Assembly: GCA_000827495.1 (NCBI GenBank) | Contig: KN817544.1 | Coordinates: 1 to 64,000, forward strand | Source of the DNA: Hypholoma sublateritium FD-334 SS-4 | Taxonomy: Eukaryota; Basidiomycota; Agaricomycetes; Agaricales; Strophariaceae | Length of the DNA: 64,000 bases | Direction: 5' to 3' | In this document: positions 1-11,207 of the stretch, piece after piece | Position numbering within the stretch: position 1 is the stretch's first letter | How the letters are laid out: each line of letters opens with the position of its first letter | Program-made: the position numbers and the translations under genes | Notes under the pieces: generated by a model | The model's database searches: none | What the model saw: the letters and a program-made list of their open reading frames with translations, nothing else | Told to the model about the DNA's origin: nothing

Positions 1-188
1 CTCGTAATGCCGAGTAGACAGCCAGACAGACCTGTGGTGGCCGATGACTGATACGGACTTGATACGGATGGCATTGCACGGCATTTGTACTTTGTATTAT
101 ATCTGGCTCTGCGTTATTCAGCGAAGCCGCTGCTCCATATGAAATAATACAGTGTAATCTACTATATACAGTAACTACTTATTCACGA

Positions 189-208
189 GTCCACCGAATT
201 CGGTGGAC
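189..208. repeat. 20-bp perfect palindrome with a nearby half copy
   Basis: Bases 189-208 read identically on both strands, centred on an EcoRI-like GAATTC. The right half (cggtggac) recurs about 35 bp downstream, followed each time by an AT-rich tract (attatata). The truncated TPR copy begins immediately afterwards, so this may mark a rearrangement junction. No function can be assigned from sequence. Confidence 0.7.
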
Positions 209-274
209 ACATATTATATATCTACACTGTACCCGTTCGGTGGACCATATTATATACCACAGTGTTCTAGCACT

Positions 275-825
275 ATGTGGTATCCAAAAGGCGAAGCTCT
301 GTCGTGCGTCCCTGTGATTTTGTGTTCAATGTCATCACTAATAACTGTCTTGCTTGGTTTTGAAGCATCCTCCGCTGGTACTACATGCAGCTCGGTCATG
401 AGGCAAAAAATGCTGAGGATGCCCAAGATGCATATTCTCAATCGGTAAAATTTTATATCCAAGCTGCCCAGAGCTATCCACAGGACGAGGAGGCGACTGT
501 CACATTCTATAAAGTCGCGGTCGAGGGCTACTGGTACATGCCGAAAGGCACGAAGCTGAGGGACATATTTGTGTTGCTCAACCAAATCGGCCTTCACTAC
601 GCGGATGTCATGAAGATCTGGCAGCACTCCGCTGCATCCAGGGACCGGGACCAACAGCTTTCGCAGGCCCTCGCTTTTGCAGGTCGGTGTCGGGCTGCTA
701 TAGAAGCCGGGAAGATCACTGTTGACGACGTGGTGCGACCCAAAGAATGGGTATCCAGTGTTTCGCTGTTATGTTCTGTATGCAATGGTTCTGATGCATT
801 GCGTTTACTAGAAACCATTGTGTAA
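275..825 (+). pseudogene. Truncated 3' copy of the neighbouring TPR-like gene
   Basis: This segment matches the last two exons and 3' flank of the TPR-like gene at 1643-3892. Exon 275-303, an intron 304-365 (62 bp) and exon 366-825 splice in the same phase as the parent's 3364-3389/3448-3892, giving an open frame of 162 codons if the ATG at 275 is used. Shared peptide blocks include LGHEAKNAEDAQ, EEAT.TFYKVAVE and VVRPKEWVS. Similarity continues past the stop (gtgtaaatggggcggg) into the untranslated region. Everything upstream of the penultimate exon is missing and the 5' flank is unrelated, so it is a partial tandem duplicate. It retains an intron, so it arose at DNA level and not by retroposition. 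It could still encode a short protein, but no promoter evidence is visible. Confidence 0.7.
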
Positions 826-1642
826 ATGGGGCGGGAAGGGTATTGTTTATGTCTAGAGACATCTATCCGGCACATGATGTAACTGAGCCTTTCCAGCAGT
901 ACTATCTAGACTTAGATTCCACAATCAAATGCTGAGTTTGTGCTGAAGCCTGAGTCCTGAGCTGTCCTGAGTCCTGAGTTGACTCCTAAGTGACAATTTC
1001 TGTACAAAATGACTTTGCATTTCACGGCACGGGATGCTGTGACTGGCGTACTAAGTACTTATCGATATCTTTGGTATAGGAAAGTCCCGACGTCCCGCCG
1101 CTATCCGTGTTTTTGCCGCTCGGCGCTTGCGCAGCGCGACGCGCCGCGTGGACGGCTATTATGGCATTCAGGTTCGAACTCCGCTGACAGGTTTAACTTA
1201 CACCTTTACTTCTCTTGTCTTCCAATCACATTTGATATACTGCACACGACGCTAGACTCTACTGCAGGCGAACGAAAATCAGTTAGCAGTCATCAAGTGT
1301 CGTCAAGTAGTTACATTCGTAAGAGTGGTCCTCGAGTGGTCCTGCCATTTCTCTAGATATGCTGAATTTATATAATTAGCACCTTGAGGTTGCCCTGAGG
1401 ACCCCGTTCAATTGAGCCTCGAGGCCGGGTGTGTAATAACAACTAACAATTTATAAGGGGTGTTCTTCATCGTGCCACAGATACATTTCCTTCTTTTTCA
1501 CCTCTTTTATCCACCGCCAACATTGGGTCCAGTTTGACCGATCGTCGAGAAACCAACTCTGTCAACTTTTCTCTGCCCTCGACCTGTGTCAGCAGTCGCC
1601 ATCAGCAGTTAGCCTTGTCCCCTTTCTGTTTCTCCCCGTGTA
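826..1642. other. Intergenic; TPR 3' flank copy and promoter side of the TPR gene
   Basis: Roughly 870-925 still resembles 4152-4229 behind the parent TPR gene (tttccagcagtact). Around 945-985 the unit tcctgag/gtcctgag is repeated several times. At 1168-1180 a GGTTCGAACTCC string resembles a tRNA B box, but no cloverleaf could be folded around it. No gene seen. Confidence 0.6.
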
Positions 1643-3892
1643 ATGCCACCCAAGCCGTGCTATTCAAACGCGGAGCGCTTGAAGGCTCAGGGAAACGAGT
1701 TCCATCAGAAGGGGCAATATCAAGCAGCGCATCGCAAGTATACTGAGGCAATCAAGGAGGACCCGACCAACGCTATCTACTACGCCAACCGCGCAGCAAG
1801 CAGTTTAGCGATGAACGAGTAAGGGTCTTGTAAAACTATGGCAGGACTGGCATGTGACAGCGCTTCATTCCTTCAGATACTTGGATGCCGCGGGCGATGC
1901 AAACAAGGTACGTACTAGCGCGTTTCTCATAATTGGCATCTTCAAGTTGCTTATGCTAGACCAGGCGAAGGATTTAGATCCAAACTATGCAAAAGCTTGG
2001 TCAAGGCTGGGAAGCGCCACGTTTGCTAGTTCATTCCGCGTTATTCATCTCCGAGCAACAAACTTACTCTGGTTCCTGCATTCTAGGCGCTTGCTGCATA
2101 CGATGCGAGTGTCAATGCCTGGAAGACTGCGTTGGAGTGCCTTCCGCCCAAAGAGCAGTCGAACGAATCCCAAAAAACTCTCCGCGCCCAGTTCGCAGCC
2201 GGACTAGCCAAGGCTCGGAAAGCGCAGAACACGCCGATTGACCAAGACAGGATGATTCCACTTGCCAACGACAAAAACATGCCTTGGACCAAGGCTGCCG
2301 AACTGGAAGCAGACTATGTAGCAAAGCAAAAACATTCCAGTGTTTGTTATATTTCCTGAAAGCTCCTGTCGATAAATCTGATACATCGTTTGTTCAAAAA
2401 ATTTGCAGGCTTTTGTGATCTTGGTTGCATATCGCGTGAGTGCAGCTGATTTATAAACATTCATGTTTTTCATGTAGGTTTTTGGCAGGAGTTTAAAGAA
2501 GGTGTCGACGCTATGATGAAGGTAAAAAAGACCTATGAGAATGGACATACTAAATGGTTTGGAAAAGCGGGTGTACGTATCTTCTGCTTTCTATACCGCA
2601 CCACTTTACACTGTTGGCAGGCGCTCGCAGATATCTCTAATGGGGTGTTACGTGACCCTCGTGTATTTCATCTGAACGGTTCCGACTGGATAGATAAATT
2701 CAATGAACAAGGTTTGAAGTTTTGTTCAATAAGATTGTTGGCCTATTGACCTGTTAAATCTGTCCATCGCAGTGTCATTTGAGGCACAGCTTTATAACGC
2801 TTGGGTCCAGGGAGGCGCCAAAACCATCAAGCAAGAAGCTCCCCAGCGCCTCAAGAAAGAAGGGTGGGATAGTGTCCGATTTGCGTTGAGCATTACCATC
2901 CGGTATGTGATCCGTGAGGCTACACCCAAGAGTGCCGCACTCTGACGTGTATTATGTAGTGCATGGTTAATGCTCGGCTTATTGGCTAATTCCACAGGCA
3001 TATACTCTACTGCAATGGAATACTACTCGCGAATAATTGATGTTCTCGACTGGGGCGCACACACATGGCGGGATGTGCCTCTGGAAGATCGAGGGGTCAT
3101 ATTCGAGAAAACGTTCATTCGAGCAGCAAAGCGCTTGAAACTGGCAACTATGCACACCGTGAGTTTAGATTTTGACTATCCAAAAGAAAGCTGTTGTTTA
3201 GTACTGTATTTGTGTCCTCAAGTGTATCACTACAAAAGAAACAGGAGTGGTTGTTACAAGAGACGAACTCGTAGAGTTTGCCCGAAATATTATTGCAGAA
3301 ACGGATGCGAATCCCCCTCCTCTCCCTAACGATCTCGACTTCGCGGACTTGGCTTCTTTTTGGATGTACCCAAAAGGCGAAGCTCTATCGTGCGTCTATT
3401 CAATTTTGTGTTTAAATGCTGTCATTACATCTTACTGCGTTGTGTAGCATTCTTGGTTGGCATCACATGCAGCTCGGTCATGAGGCGAAGAATGCTGAGG
3501 ATGCCCAAAATGCGTATTCTCAATCGTCAATCTTCTATATTAATGCTAGCCTGAGCTATCCTAGGGACGAGGAGGCAACTTTAACGTTCTACAAGGTCGC
3601 TGTAGAGGCCTTTTGGTACATGCCTGAAGGCTACAACCTGAAGCGGATGCTTGGGCTTCTGCACCAAATCGGCCTCTACTACGCAGACGTCATGAAGATC
3701 TGGGAGCACTCCGCTGCGGCCAAGGGCCGAGAGAAACAGCTTTTGCATGCGCTCGAAGTTGCAGCTCGGTGTCAGGACGCCATGGAAGCCGGGGAGATCA
3801 CTCTCGAAGACGTAGTGCGACCAAAAGAATGGGTATCTAATGTTTCGTTGTTATGTCCTGTATGCAACAATTCTGACGCAAATTGCATTTAG
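1643..3892 (+). CDS. TPR-like protein of a large Agaricomycete family
   Basis: The N-terminus reads as a TPR unit of the Sgt1/STI1 kind (LKAQGNEFHQKGQY, then YTEAIKEDPTNAIYYANR), encoded by exons 1643-1818, 1877-1907 and one starting at 1965. Later exons carry blocks I recall from a widespread mushroom family of about 600 residues: ITNGVLRDPRVFH, KKEGWDSVRFA, WRDVPLEDRG.IFE.TFIR, WMYPKGEALS and VVRPKEW. The last intron is 3390-3447 and the stop is at 3890-3892. Such proteins probably act as protein-protein scaffolds; no specific role is established. One oddity is the third exon: its obvious donor at 2021 breaks frame with the next exon at 2087, and only a weak donor at 2040 keeps it. The gene may therefore be mis-spliced or slightly decayed. 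Internal exon borders between about 2330 and 3360 were not all resolved. Confidence 0.75.
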
Positions 3893-4979
3893 GAGCCATT
3901 GTGTAAATGGGGCGGGAAGGGTGTCATTTATGTCTAGAGACATTTATCCCTAAACTTGCTCTATCACATCATCACACACCCTTCTATATGGATATTCCCT
4001 AAATGGTAGTATGCTACATTCATCATCTGATTGTTTGTCTGTGCGAAAGAAAGCGCTGCAAAAGACGCCGGGCGAGCTTGAATTTATGGAGATGTGATAG
4101 GATGTGATCATGAACATCTAGACGCGCGACTGCCCACTTGCCAAACGGTAGGCACATGATGATGTATATTGTCTGAACAATATGCTTTTAGCCTTTCCAG
4201 CAGTACTTATCTGCAATCAGTGATCACATTCCTCGAGGGCAGCCGCGCCTAGAGCGCACGGTCATATTCTAAGCAAATTCAAAGTCGAAAAAAAACTTTC
4301 TAACAGCTAATTCCATTTGGCATTCCGTCGGAAGACTTTGAAAACCTTTGTGCATCTTTGTGCGTTCGATGGAAAACAGACATACCACGCGGATGCAAGG
4401 TGGCCACGACTTGTCGAACAATGAGCGGACATTTAACAACGGCGCGCGGTGCGTTCCTGCGTGGAAGACTGAGGCAAGAAGGTTAGATCCGCGCGAGAGC
4501 GCGAAGAGCGTCGCGCGTCATCCAGCGGTCCATAGCGGGCATGTATGGTCCTAGATAATTCTTCCCAGAATCCCTTCTATTCGTTTCCTCTCTATTCTCT
4601 TGAAATATCTGGCTCCGATGTAGTCCGATGTGCGATTGGCTGAATTCCCTCGGTCATAGTAAGTAGTGTTGACTGCCGCCGTGAATGCTGCCAGTACTTG
4701 CGTGTTAGTATGACATGAGCAAACCGACTTTCTCAAGAGTTTCTTCGAGGAAAACTTTTTCCATGGTGCAACCTGGATGTCTACGAGGTCTACCAGTAGG
4801 CATATTGCATATTTGCGCCGACCGCGTCCACAGCGCGTCAAGTATTATTGATTTTGGGGCGTACTTATACGGGTCTCACGTGACGATAAGAAGGCGACAG
4901 CCGGCGCCCGGACAGCGTTGTGCTCGTCGCCATAATTTGTTTTCGTCGCCGCACCGCTCCCCACACTCGAAGCTAGAAC
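3893..4979. other. Intergenic between TPR gene and mS41
   Basis: The first 340 bp belong to the duplicated 3' flank shared with 826-925. The stretch around 4440-4560 is rich in CG-containing motifs (gcgcgc, gcgaagagcgtcgcg). No supported gene. The last 60 bp before 4980 should contain the mS41 promoter. Confidence 0.55.
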
Positions 4980-5627
4980 ATGGCCGCAGCCCTCCTCAAT
5001 CTCCAGCGCATCGTGCGCACATTTACCCCGCTCAGCGCCCTCGCGCGGTCGTACTACGTGCGCCCCGTCGTGCCCAGCACCCTCGACCCCGCGACCCACC
5101 GCATAGGCTTCGGGCCCCACTCAGTCCCCGCACCCGCCATCAAGCAGCCTGCGGACTTCCTCAAGCGCATCGGGCGCGGCGCGGAGACGAAGCTCAGCGC
5201 CGAGACGTGGGACGCGCTCTGGCGCATGGACGGCAATGCGATGAAGAAGGCGGGCGTAGGCGTCCGGGACCGCAGGTGCGTTCGTTGTCCTGTTGCTGGG
5301 GGTTCGCTGGGACCCGCCGTGGTGCTGGTGCTCTGCATTCTACGTTGCTAATGGCTGGTGGCTACGCAGGTACATTCAATGGTGCATGGAGAAGTTCCGC
5401 CTCGGCTTCCCGATCGAGGAGTTCGCGCACGAGCCGTCACCCAAGAAGACCATTAGAGGGTGCGTTTCGCGCCTTGTTTTTCTGTTGCGCGGTAGCTGAT
5501 GCGCCTGGGACGCCACAGATGGGGGCCAAAGGTCCAGAACGGGAAGCGGATACGCTCACGCCGAGTCAGGGACAAGAAGAAGAAGGCGAAGATGGCCAAT
5601 GCGTCGCGACCTATATCACTAGTCTAA
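4980..5627 (+). CDS. FYV4: Mitochondrial small ribosomal subunit protein mS41 (IGR motif)
   Basis: Three exons (4980-5275, 5370-5459, 5519-5627) join in phase to about 164 codons. The core contains the IGR motif that names the family: FLKRIGRGAETK, then the spaced W.ALW.MDG and a lysine-rich GVGVRDRRYIQWC.EK.RLG. This is the mS41/Fyv4 domain of the mitochondrial 37S subunit. The first 25 residues are basic and free of acidic residues, which fits a mitochondrial presequence. The C-terminus is very basic (KKKKAKMANAS), as expected for an rRNA-binding protein. Start chosen at 4980 because it opens the presequence and no in-frame ATG lies closer upstream. Introns are 94 and 59 bp. Family assignment is confident; the symbol follows the yeast homologue. 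Confidence 0.85.
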
Positions 5628-5987
5628 TATCTATTGTTTTTTTTTCTCTCTCTCTCTCTGTGCGTAATTACATTCATCGGTATGAATTAGCGGCAAGTCG
5701 ATGCGCAAATAGGAATAAATTGCGAATAATTAGTACATACTGGTGTGATACAATGATTAGGGATAGCTGATAGAGTTGAGGATGGCAGGTAATAGCGCGG
5801 CTAGGCTACAAAGCTAGTTATACAGGTGGTTGAAAAACGAAATTGGGAGATGGAGCAGATGTGGGGATAGAAACGTGAGGGGAATAGTTGGGAGGGGAGT
5901 ATTTGGGAACTGGATATAGTTGGGGTTGGGGAATATTTGAGAACGGGGAATATGTGGAAACGGGGGAAGTCAACGCGATTCTAAAAG
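5628..5987. other. Intergenic, convergent gene ends
   Basis: Sits between the 3' ends of mS41 and the zinc-finger gene. Begins with a T/CT-rich run (tttttttctctctctctc, near 5637-5660). At 5876-5970 it carries a run of gggga/ggaatatttg-like units of G-rich simple sequence. No gene seen. Confidence 0.6.
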
Positions 5988-7119
5988 CTAGCGGGCTGCA
6001 CGAGCTTTTTTCTGCTGGCGAGGTCTTTTTTCGCGAGGTGCTTTCGCTCGAGGAGTCGGTGTATCTTGCAGCACATAATCGTCTTGGCCACACTGCTCTT
6101 CCAGTCGTTCTATTTCGAGTCTGCAGGCGGCATTGTTTTTGATGTGGCGGGCTCGAGCATCTCGACGACTGAAAGTCTGCCCGCATCCACCGCAGTCGTT
6201 GCCATCCAGGTACCTAGCAATATGTGTCTTCATATGGCGCTTGAGGTCCGGCATCCGCTCCCCGAAGCTCTTCCCGCACGCTGGACAGCCGCCGTCAGGG
6301 GCGCTCGCCGCGGTGCAGTTGAGCCGGTGCTGGATGGTGGTGATCATGTCGCCGACGACCTGCTCGTTGCGCGGCGGGGGCGCGGTACGCCGGCCACTAG
6401 CGGTCTTAACGCGCTTTGGGGAGACCCCCTGGGCCGGCGGAGCTGCGGCGGACGAGTGCGGGCGCTTCTTTGGGGCGCTGGAGCGCGAGAAGGGGGGGGC
6501 GACGAGCTCCGGCTCCGGCTCGGGGACATAGTCCGCGTCCGCGTCGCTGTTGTCGACGACGCTCTCGGCGTCGAGGTCGAACGCCGGGGGAGTCGGCATG
6601 TGGTACACCGAGCGCACGGGGATGCGCTTGGTGCTGCGCGCGCCGGGGCTGGCGGGCGGCGGCGTCGACGTCTCGCCCCCGGCGATCGCGAACGCGATCA
6701 CATCCGTGTTTTTTTTCTTGAATTGCTCCCAGGAGGAAAAGAGGTGCGGGCTGCGGAGGGTCAGAGCGCGCGCGGGGAGAGACGGGGAGCGGTACTGACC
6801 GAGAATCATAACAAGGTTCGTTCTCGTCGTAGAAGAGGGCGGCGGACGGGTCCTGCGGGGGACTGCGCATCGGGGTCAGAACGGAGCGCACGGAGTAACG
6901 AAAGCCTTGTACTGACCTGGAGAAGGGCGACTGCGAGGACGCGGGCGAGCCAGCGCTGGAGTCCTCGGGTTCCGCTAAGCGGGCGATTTCTTCGTTATGG
7001 TGAAGACCGGGCTCGTAATCCTTGCCATAATAGGAATCATCAATATCAATCTGGCCAGGCATCGTGAACGGTCCTTCGTAGTAGGATTCGGGGAAGGGGT
7101 AGTTGATGAAGTCAGACAT
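5988..7119 (-). CDS. C2H2-type zinc-finger protein
   Basis: Reverse-strand exons 7119-6917, 6862-6800 and 6750-5988 join to 342 residues. The N-terminal part is acidic and rich in Ser/Pro/Tyr, and the middle contains a basic patch (KKRPHSS, PKRVK) that could be a nuclear localisation signal. Near residues 240-295 are two zinc-finger units. The first is canonical (CPACGKSF...RHMKTH). The second, CGGCGQTFSRRDARARH, ends in a cysteine (NNAAC) and is thus C2HC or incomplete. The tail is basic (PREKRPRQQKKARAAR). Fungal proteins with this layout are usually transcription factors; no target can be named. The short middle exon could shift if another acceptor is used (6852 also has AG but breaks the frame). 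Confidence 0.8.
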
Positions 7120-7830
7120 GGTGGGACGGGGAAAGTGTGGTGCGGAACCATGGCAGACGGCTGTGCTTTATAGAAAAGCGGTCTTTATCTTGCGAGGAAC
7201 ATATGTGCAAAGGCCATTGTAACCGGCCTCGTGTTCGCCAGCCAGGCGTTCCCAAAAGGGTAGGAATATCTGTATGCGGTAGTTCCCTTTAGCGTCCCCA
7301 CAAAGAAGACAAAAGACCGCCATTAGCAACCAATTTCACATTTTACCTGGGTGATAAACAACATATTTCCTGCGGTTATTCACGTTTATTGTCCGTCGCG
7401 GACAAAGTCCCGCCGTTCGGGACCACAAAAACGCAGTGAACTGGATGTTCCATCACTGGGCGGGGATTAGATTGTGATTTCCTGAAAATTATGTTTGTTC
7501 AATCCGAAGTGTGATGGCTGACTTGATCCTGGTAGACCTTTTCGGTATCACCCGAAACGCCCTGGGACCGCCCAATTCCCCGATCCCATCAGACCGTCGA
7601 ACAAAGGATGCCCATTTATGGTATCGCTGATAGCGGAGCTCATGGTCCTGGCCCATTGTCCAATGTCACGGGCGAGGTGCTCCAACTCTCACTGTCATTG
7701 TCTTTCCGAACCGGACGCAGTCCGTTGGGTCGTCGATCGGGTCCAAGCATATCAGTGCTTTCATTGCAATCTTTGTGGGAAGGTAAGCGGAAGAAAGGAC
7801 CTCTGCGCTACTGTGGGATATTCACGAGGA
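7120..7830. other. Intergenic between zinc-finger 5' end and SNIP1-like 3' end
   Basis: Contains the promoter of the zinc-finger gene (right of 7119) and the 3' flank of the FHA gene. Short open frames at 7608-7836 have no recognisable domain and weak coding character. Nothing else seen. Confidence 0.55.
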
Positions 7831-8951
7831 TCATGACACTTCGTCGTGCAGCAGGACATATTCTCTCGTGGACAAACCGAACTTCACGACTACGAGATAA
7901 TGTTAGTTAATTCCACGGTCCGAAGCACTGTGCTCACCGTCTTTTGCCTTGAGTTCGTAGAATCGGGCAGGTGGGATAGTTTCGTCATTGACGCTGGTTC
8001 CGTTAGTCGATTCAAGGTCAATTATGAAGGGCCTAATCGGGCGTCATTGAAAGGGACGGCGATAATCAGGGCTGACGTACTTTACGGTGCCTTTCGACGA
8101 GCCAAACTCATCTTTTTCCTGGACATAACGGTCTTCCTCCCCCATCAGACTAAGTTACCGAGAAAAATAACGTCACTCACATTGGAATACGGCATGCTGT
8201 TTTGAACACGACGGGTGGTCAATGGCAATATCGGCAACTAAACGGTCTCTTCCGACGAGATACGCGCTTTGTCGATGTATGTGCAGCAGCTCTGCGTTTG
8301 TTTGAATCAGCATATCGCACGGATCCCGCCGATGGGAGACAATGACGCACCGACTTGTTCGTCGTCTTTGAACACGTACAACCGCCAACCGACGACCGGC
8401 TTCCGCGCCTCCGGCGGCTCGTTGTACTTGAGCACCGTACTCGAACCGTCAACCGCCTTGACGGTATTTGTCTCCGCTGCGAGCAGTCCGGATGGCGCGA
8501 AGTTGGGCTTCGCCTTCTCCGCGATGGGGTCGACCTCTCCTGGCGACTCCGCGCGCCCTTCCTCGCGGGGCTGCGAGCGCCGCGCGGCGGGTGACGCTGA
8601 TCGTCGAGAGCCTCGCCCCGAACGATCCCTGTCGCCGTCACGATCGCGATCCCGCCCAGAGTCATAGCGCGCGCGGTCGCGTTCCCGCTCCCGCTCGCGC
8701 CGGCGCTCGTCATAGCCGTAGTCGCGCTCGTCGCGCGGCGGGCGCGAGTCAGCGTCCCCGCGGCTGTTCCTGTAGTCGCTATCCCTGTAGTCGCCGGCAC
8801 GCGGCGGGGGCCGCGAGGAGGCGGGCGCGGAGTCTGCCCAGCGCGAAGGCCGGTCCCTGTCCCTGTCCCGCCGGGCGCTTGGCCCACTGTGCCGCGGGGA
8901 GACGTCGTCATCTTCCTGCCTCCGGCGCGGGGAGCGCGATCGTCTAGACAT
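7831..8951 (-). CDS. SNIP1/Pml1-type FHA-domain splicing factor
   Basis: Five reverse-strand exons (8951-8351, 8291-8181, 8132-8081, 8032-7938, 7889-7831) give 305 residues with every phase consistent. The first 150 residues are an RS/RD/RE-rich low-complexity region (SRRSRSPRRR, ERERERDRAR). The C-terminal third is an FHA domain with the family hallmarks LLHIHRQSAYLVGRDR, IDHPSCSKQHAVFQYR, IIDLESTNGT and STREYVLLH. This layout is that of human SNIP1 and yeast Pml1, a subunit of the RES complex that helps retain unspliced pre-mRNA in the nucleus. Unlike yeast Pml1, the long RS-like arm is present, as in metazoan SNIP1. The intron after exon 2 uses an acceptor at 8134-8133; a nearer AG would introduce a stop. 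Confidence 0.9.
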
Positions 8952-9282
8952 AAGTTGTTTTGGAGGTGTATGTATGTGAGGGCGCTGGTGGTCTTCCCTC
9001 TGAATCCGCGTGGTTAAGTCTGGGTGCGGATGATGTGCTTGGCGGAGGCAGAGCCTACGCGACCGTCAAGGATGCGCCGTATAATGAGGCGGTGGGTATT
9101 CTGTACCTGAGAGCGGAATGCGATGAGTACGGCGGCGTTGAGCAGCACGACGAGCTCGAGTCCTCGTCGCTGATAGCAAATTCAGTGCCAGGTTTAGTCG
9201 GAGCTTGAACTTGAACTCGATGCTCACGAGGAGTCACGACTCACAACTATGAACCTTGAGCTTGAAGAGCTTGAAACTTGAA
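8952..9282. other. Intergenic, promoter side of the SNIP1-like gene
   Basis: Holds the upstream region of the reverse-strand FHA gene. Around 9197-9283 repeats of cttgaac/gagcttgaa occur. No gene is supported. Confidence 0.55.
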
Positions 9283-9416
9283 CGCGTCCGCGTGTTGTTC
9301 TCGTGGATGCCACGACGCCGGCTCGCCAATGTCGCCATCCGCAAGCTGTGCTTATACCACAGCCCACCACGCTGCTGCACCCTCCAATCTCCATACGACG
9401 TGCTACTGTCTGGCTA
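9283..9416. repeat. Direct repeat A flanking the inserted 1.76 kb copy
   Basis: The segment shares blocks with 11208-11325: gcgtccgcgtg.tgt.ctcgtgg, then gctgtgc..., cagccc.ccacgc.gc.gca and tccatacg.cgtg. An internal deletion of about 35 bp distinguishes the second copy. It ends exactly where the duplicated arm at 9417 begins, so the two repeats bracket the insertion. Confidence 0.6.
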
Positions 9417-11178
9417 CAGGAGACTACTTTTCTGGATACCAAGCCATTTCTGGCTAGCTCTTCAGGTTCATCGCGTGTCTATCTCCCATCGATCTATCCT
9501 GATGTCTTTCCAAAAGTGTCAAGCAAATACTCTAAGTATCTAACAGGATATCTGAAAGGACAAGATAACCACTCTAAAAGGTTTGTGACTCAACTACTAT
9601 ACCCGAGTTGAGTCATTTGAAAGTGATGCTAGTTTGTCGTATAGACTTGCCTAGCGCGATTATTTCTGGATCGCAAGCAGCTAGTTTGAAGTATAAACGC
9701 TCTGAAGAGCCGGGGTGAAAGGAAATCTCCCCTGCACCCGACAGTCGCTAGCTCAACGCCTCCTCCAATGACGGTTCGGTTCACAACACAGTCTGCTTGT
9801 ACAGCTTGACGCCAAAGTATTCGACGCTCAAGACGCATGCCCTCTTTTCTGCATTATACCATACGAAATCCGCACCGAGATATTATCCCTCGCGCTTCTG
9901 AGCTACAATGACCTGGCGTGCCCACATCCGCCCAAAGCGTACTACCGCCGACCCGGGCACATCCACAAGCAGCTCATCGCCACTGCCCTGCTCGAGACGT
10001 GCCGCCGGGTATACAGTGAGACGCATAACATCGTCATCTCTCAGAACGAGCACGTATTCTGGGAGAGTGAGGAGTACCACGTACCCCCCACCATGCGCTC
10101 GGAGGACCCACATAAATATTTCCACAGCATGACGCCCGAGCAGCGCGCGGCGGTCCGCTACGTTCACTTCTTCGGTAGATTCTATTGGATAAACGATAAG
10201 CACTTGCCTGTGTTGGGTGCATTGGGGGTGCGCCCGACGCTCATGAAAATTACGCTCCTACACAGCAATTTGCAGTGGAGTCAGGGGAGACTGAACGCGC
10301 GAGGGGAAACAGGGATGATCCTGACGATGCCGCAGGCTGGGCTCTCGCTACAGGAGATGAATGGCCTGCAGCGGCTGGAGGTGGAGGTGGAGGCAATGTC
10401 CCAATATGAAGCGCAAGTAGGTGCAATCTCGTTATCCAACCAGCAACAAATTGACATACCATGTATATGTATAGCTTGAACAGGTTTCCAATGCTCTATT
10501 CAAATGCACATTCAATCTCCCTACTGGGCGTATGTTGTCCACGAAGGGAAACGAGGTCACACGAGTGCGGTATATGAACATCGGGTTGGTCCCTGTGGTT
10601 GAAAGCTATGAACTTTTTTACTCGTGGAGGCGGAAGGGGGTCTCAGGACCGGCGAAGGTTGGGTTTGTAGTCATAAGAATGATTTGGACACCGAAACCCA
10701 GGCCGGGCACGCCTACGGGGAAGGCGATCCGGCGGAATGCAAAAAGTTCAATTAACGTCTAAATTTTGGCAGTTTATGCGTTTCCTAAAACCCTGTCCAG
10801 TAAATGTAAGCTCTAAAATATCTTCAAGCACAAATACCTATGAAGTCCTAGGAATTAAAGATCCACTCCGATGTTAATAACATACTGCCTGAAACCCCAG
10901 TGGCGATTCCGATGGAATTGATATCAGTAGTCGATCTTTTCATTATGGTTCAAGCTTGAAACAAAAATAAGACATTGATATTTGATCATTTATAGTCCCC
11001 CTTATCGGTTCGAGGGCCTTGTATAGACTCAAATCACACCCCATGATTTTATGCGCAGCTTTTCTTCCGTTATCCATTGGTTAAAGCTGATGAATTGATT
11101 ATACACTTATAGCCAAGGAAATCAAGAGTAAATCCTATCCACTACAAATCCACTAACTTTGATATCTGGCCATTCTCA
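9417..11178 (+). repeat. Arm 1 of a 1.76 kb inverted duplication
   Basis: The whole segment, including about 340 bp upstream and 400 bp downstream of the coding part, aligns to the reverse complement of 27725-29482. Left-edge match: ggagactacttt. Right-edge match: ctttgata.c.gccatt. The intron inside the coding part is present in both arms, so the duplication was at DNA level. It is flanked by direct repeats at 9283-9416 and 11208-11325. Confidence 0.75.
9756..10762 (+). pseudogene. Decayed F-box/DUF7730-like gene copy
   Basis: Paralogue of the intact reverse-strand gene at 28158-29202. At the position matching that gene's start codon this copy has ACG (9756-9758), and a small insertion before the CAACACAG block (around 9780) shifts frame, leaving an in-frame TGA at 9769. 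From 9772 the frame is open (9772-10416, intron 10417-10474, 10475-10762) and matches the family well: CPLFCI.P.EIR.EI.SLALLSYND, YYRRPGH, CRRVYSETH, EHVFW, MTPEQRAAVRYVH and LQRLEVEVEAMS.YE. The first in-frame ATG is 10093, which would remove the conserved head. A lost start plus a frameshift argue for a pseudogene, but an unseen upstream exon splicing into about 9802 (tgtacag) cannot be excluded. Confidence 0.65.
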
Positions 11179-11207
11179 AAACGAAGCCCCCAAAATCGTG
11201 AGGGGGC

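Noticed and set aside
1140..1200. Possible tRNA (GGTTCGAACTCC B-box-like string)
   Set aside because: No complementary T-stem, acceptor stem or A box could be found around it.
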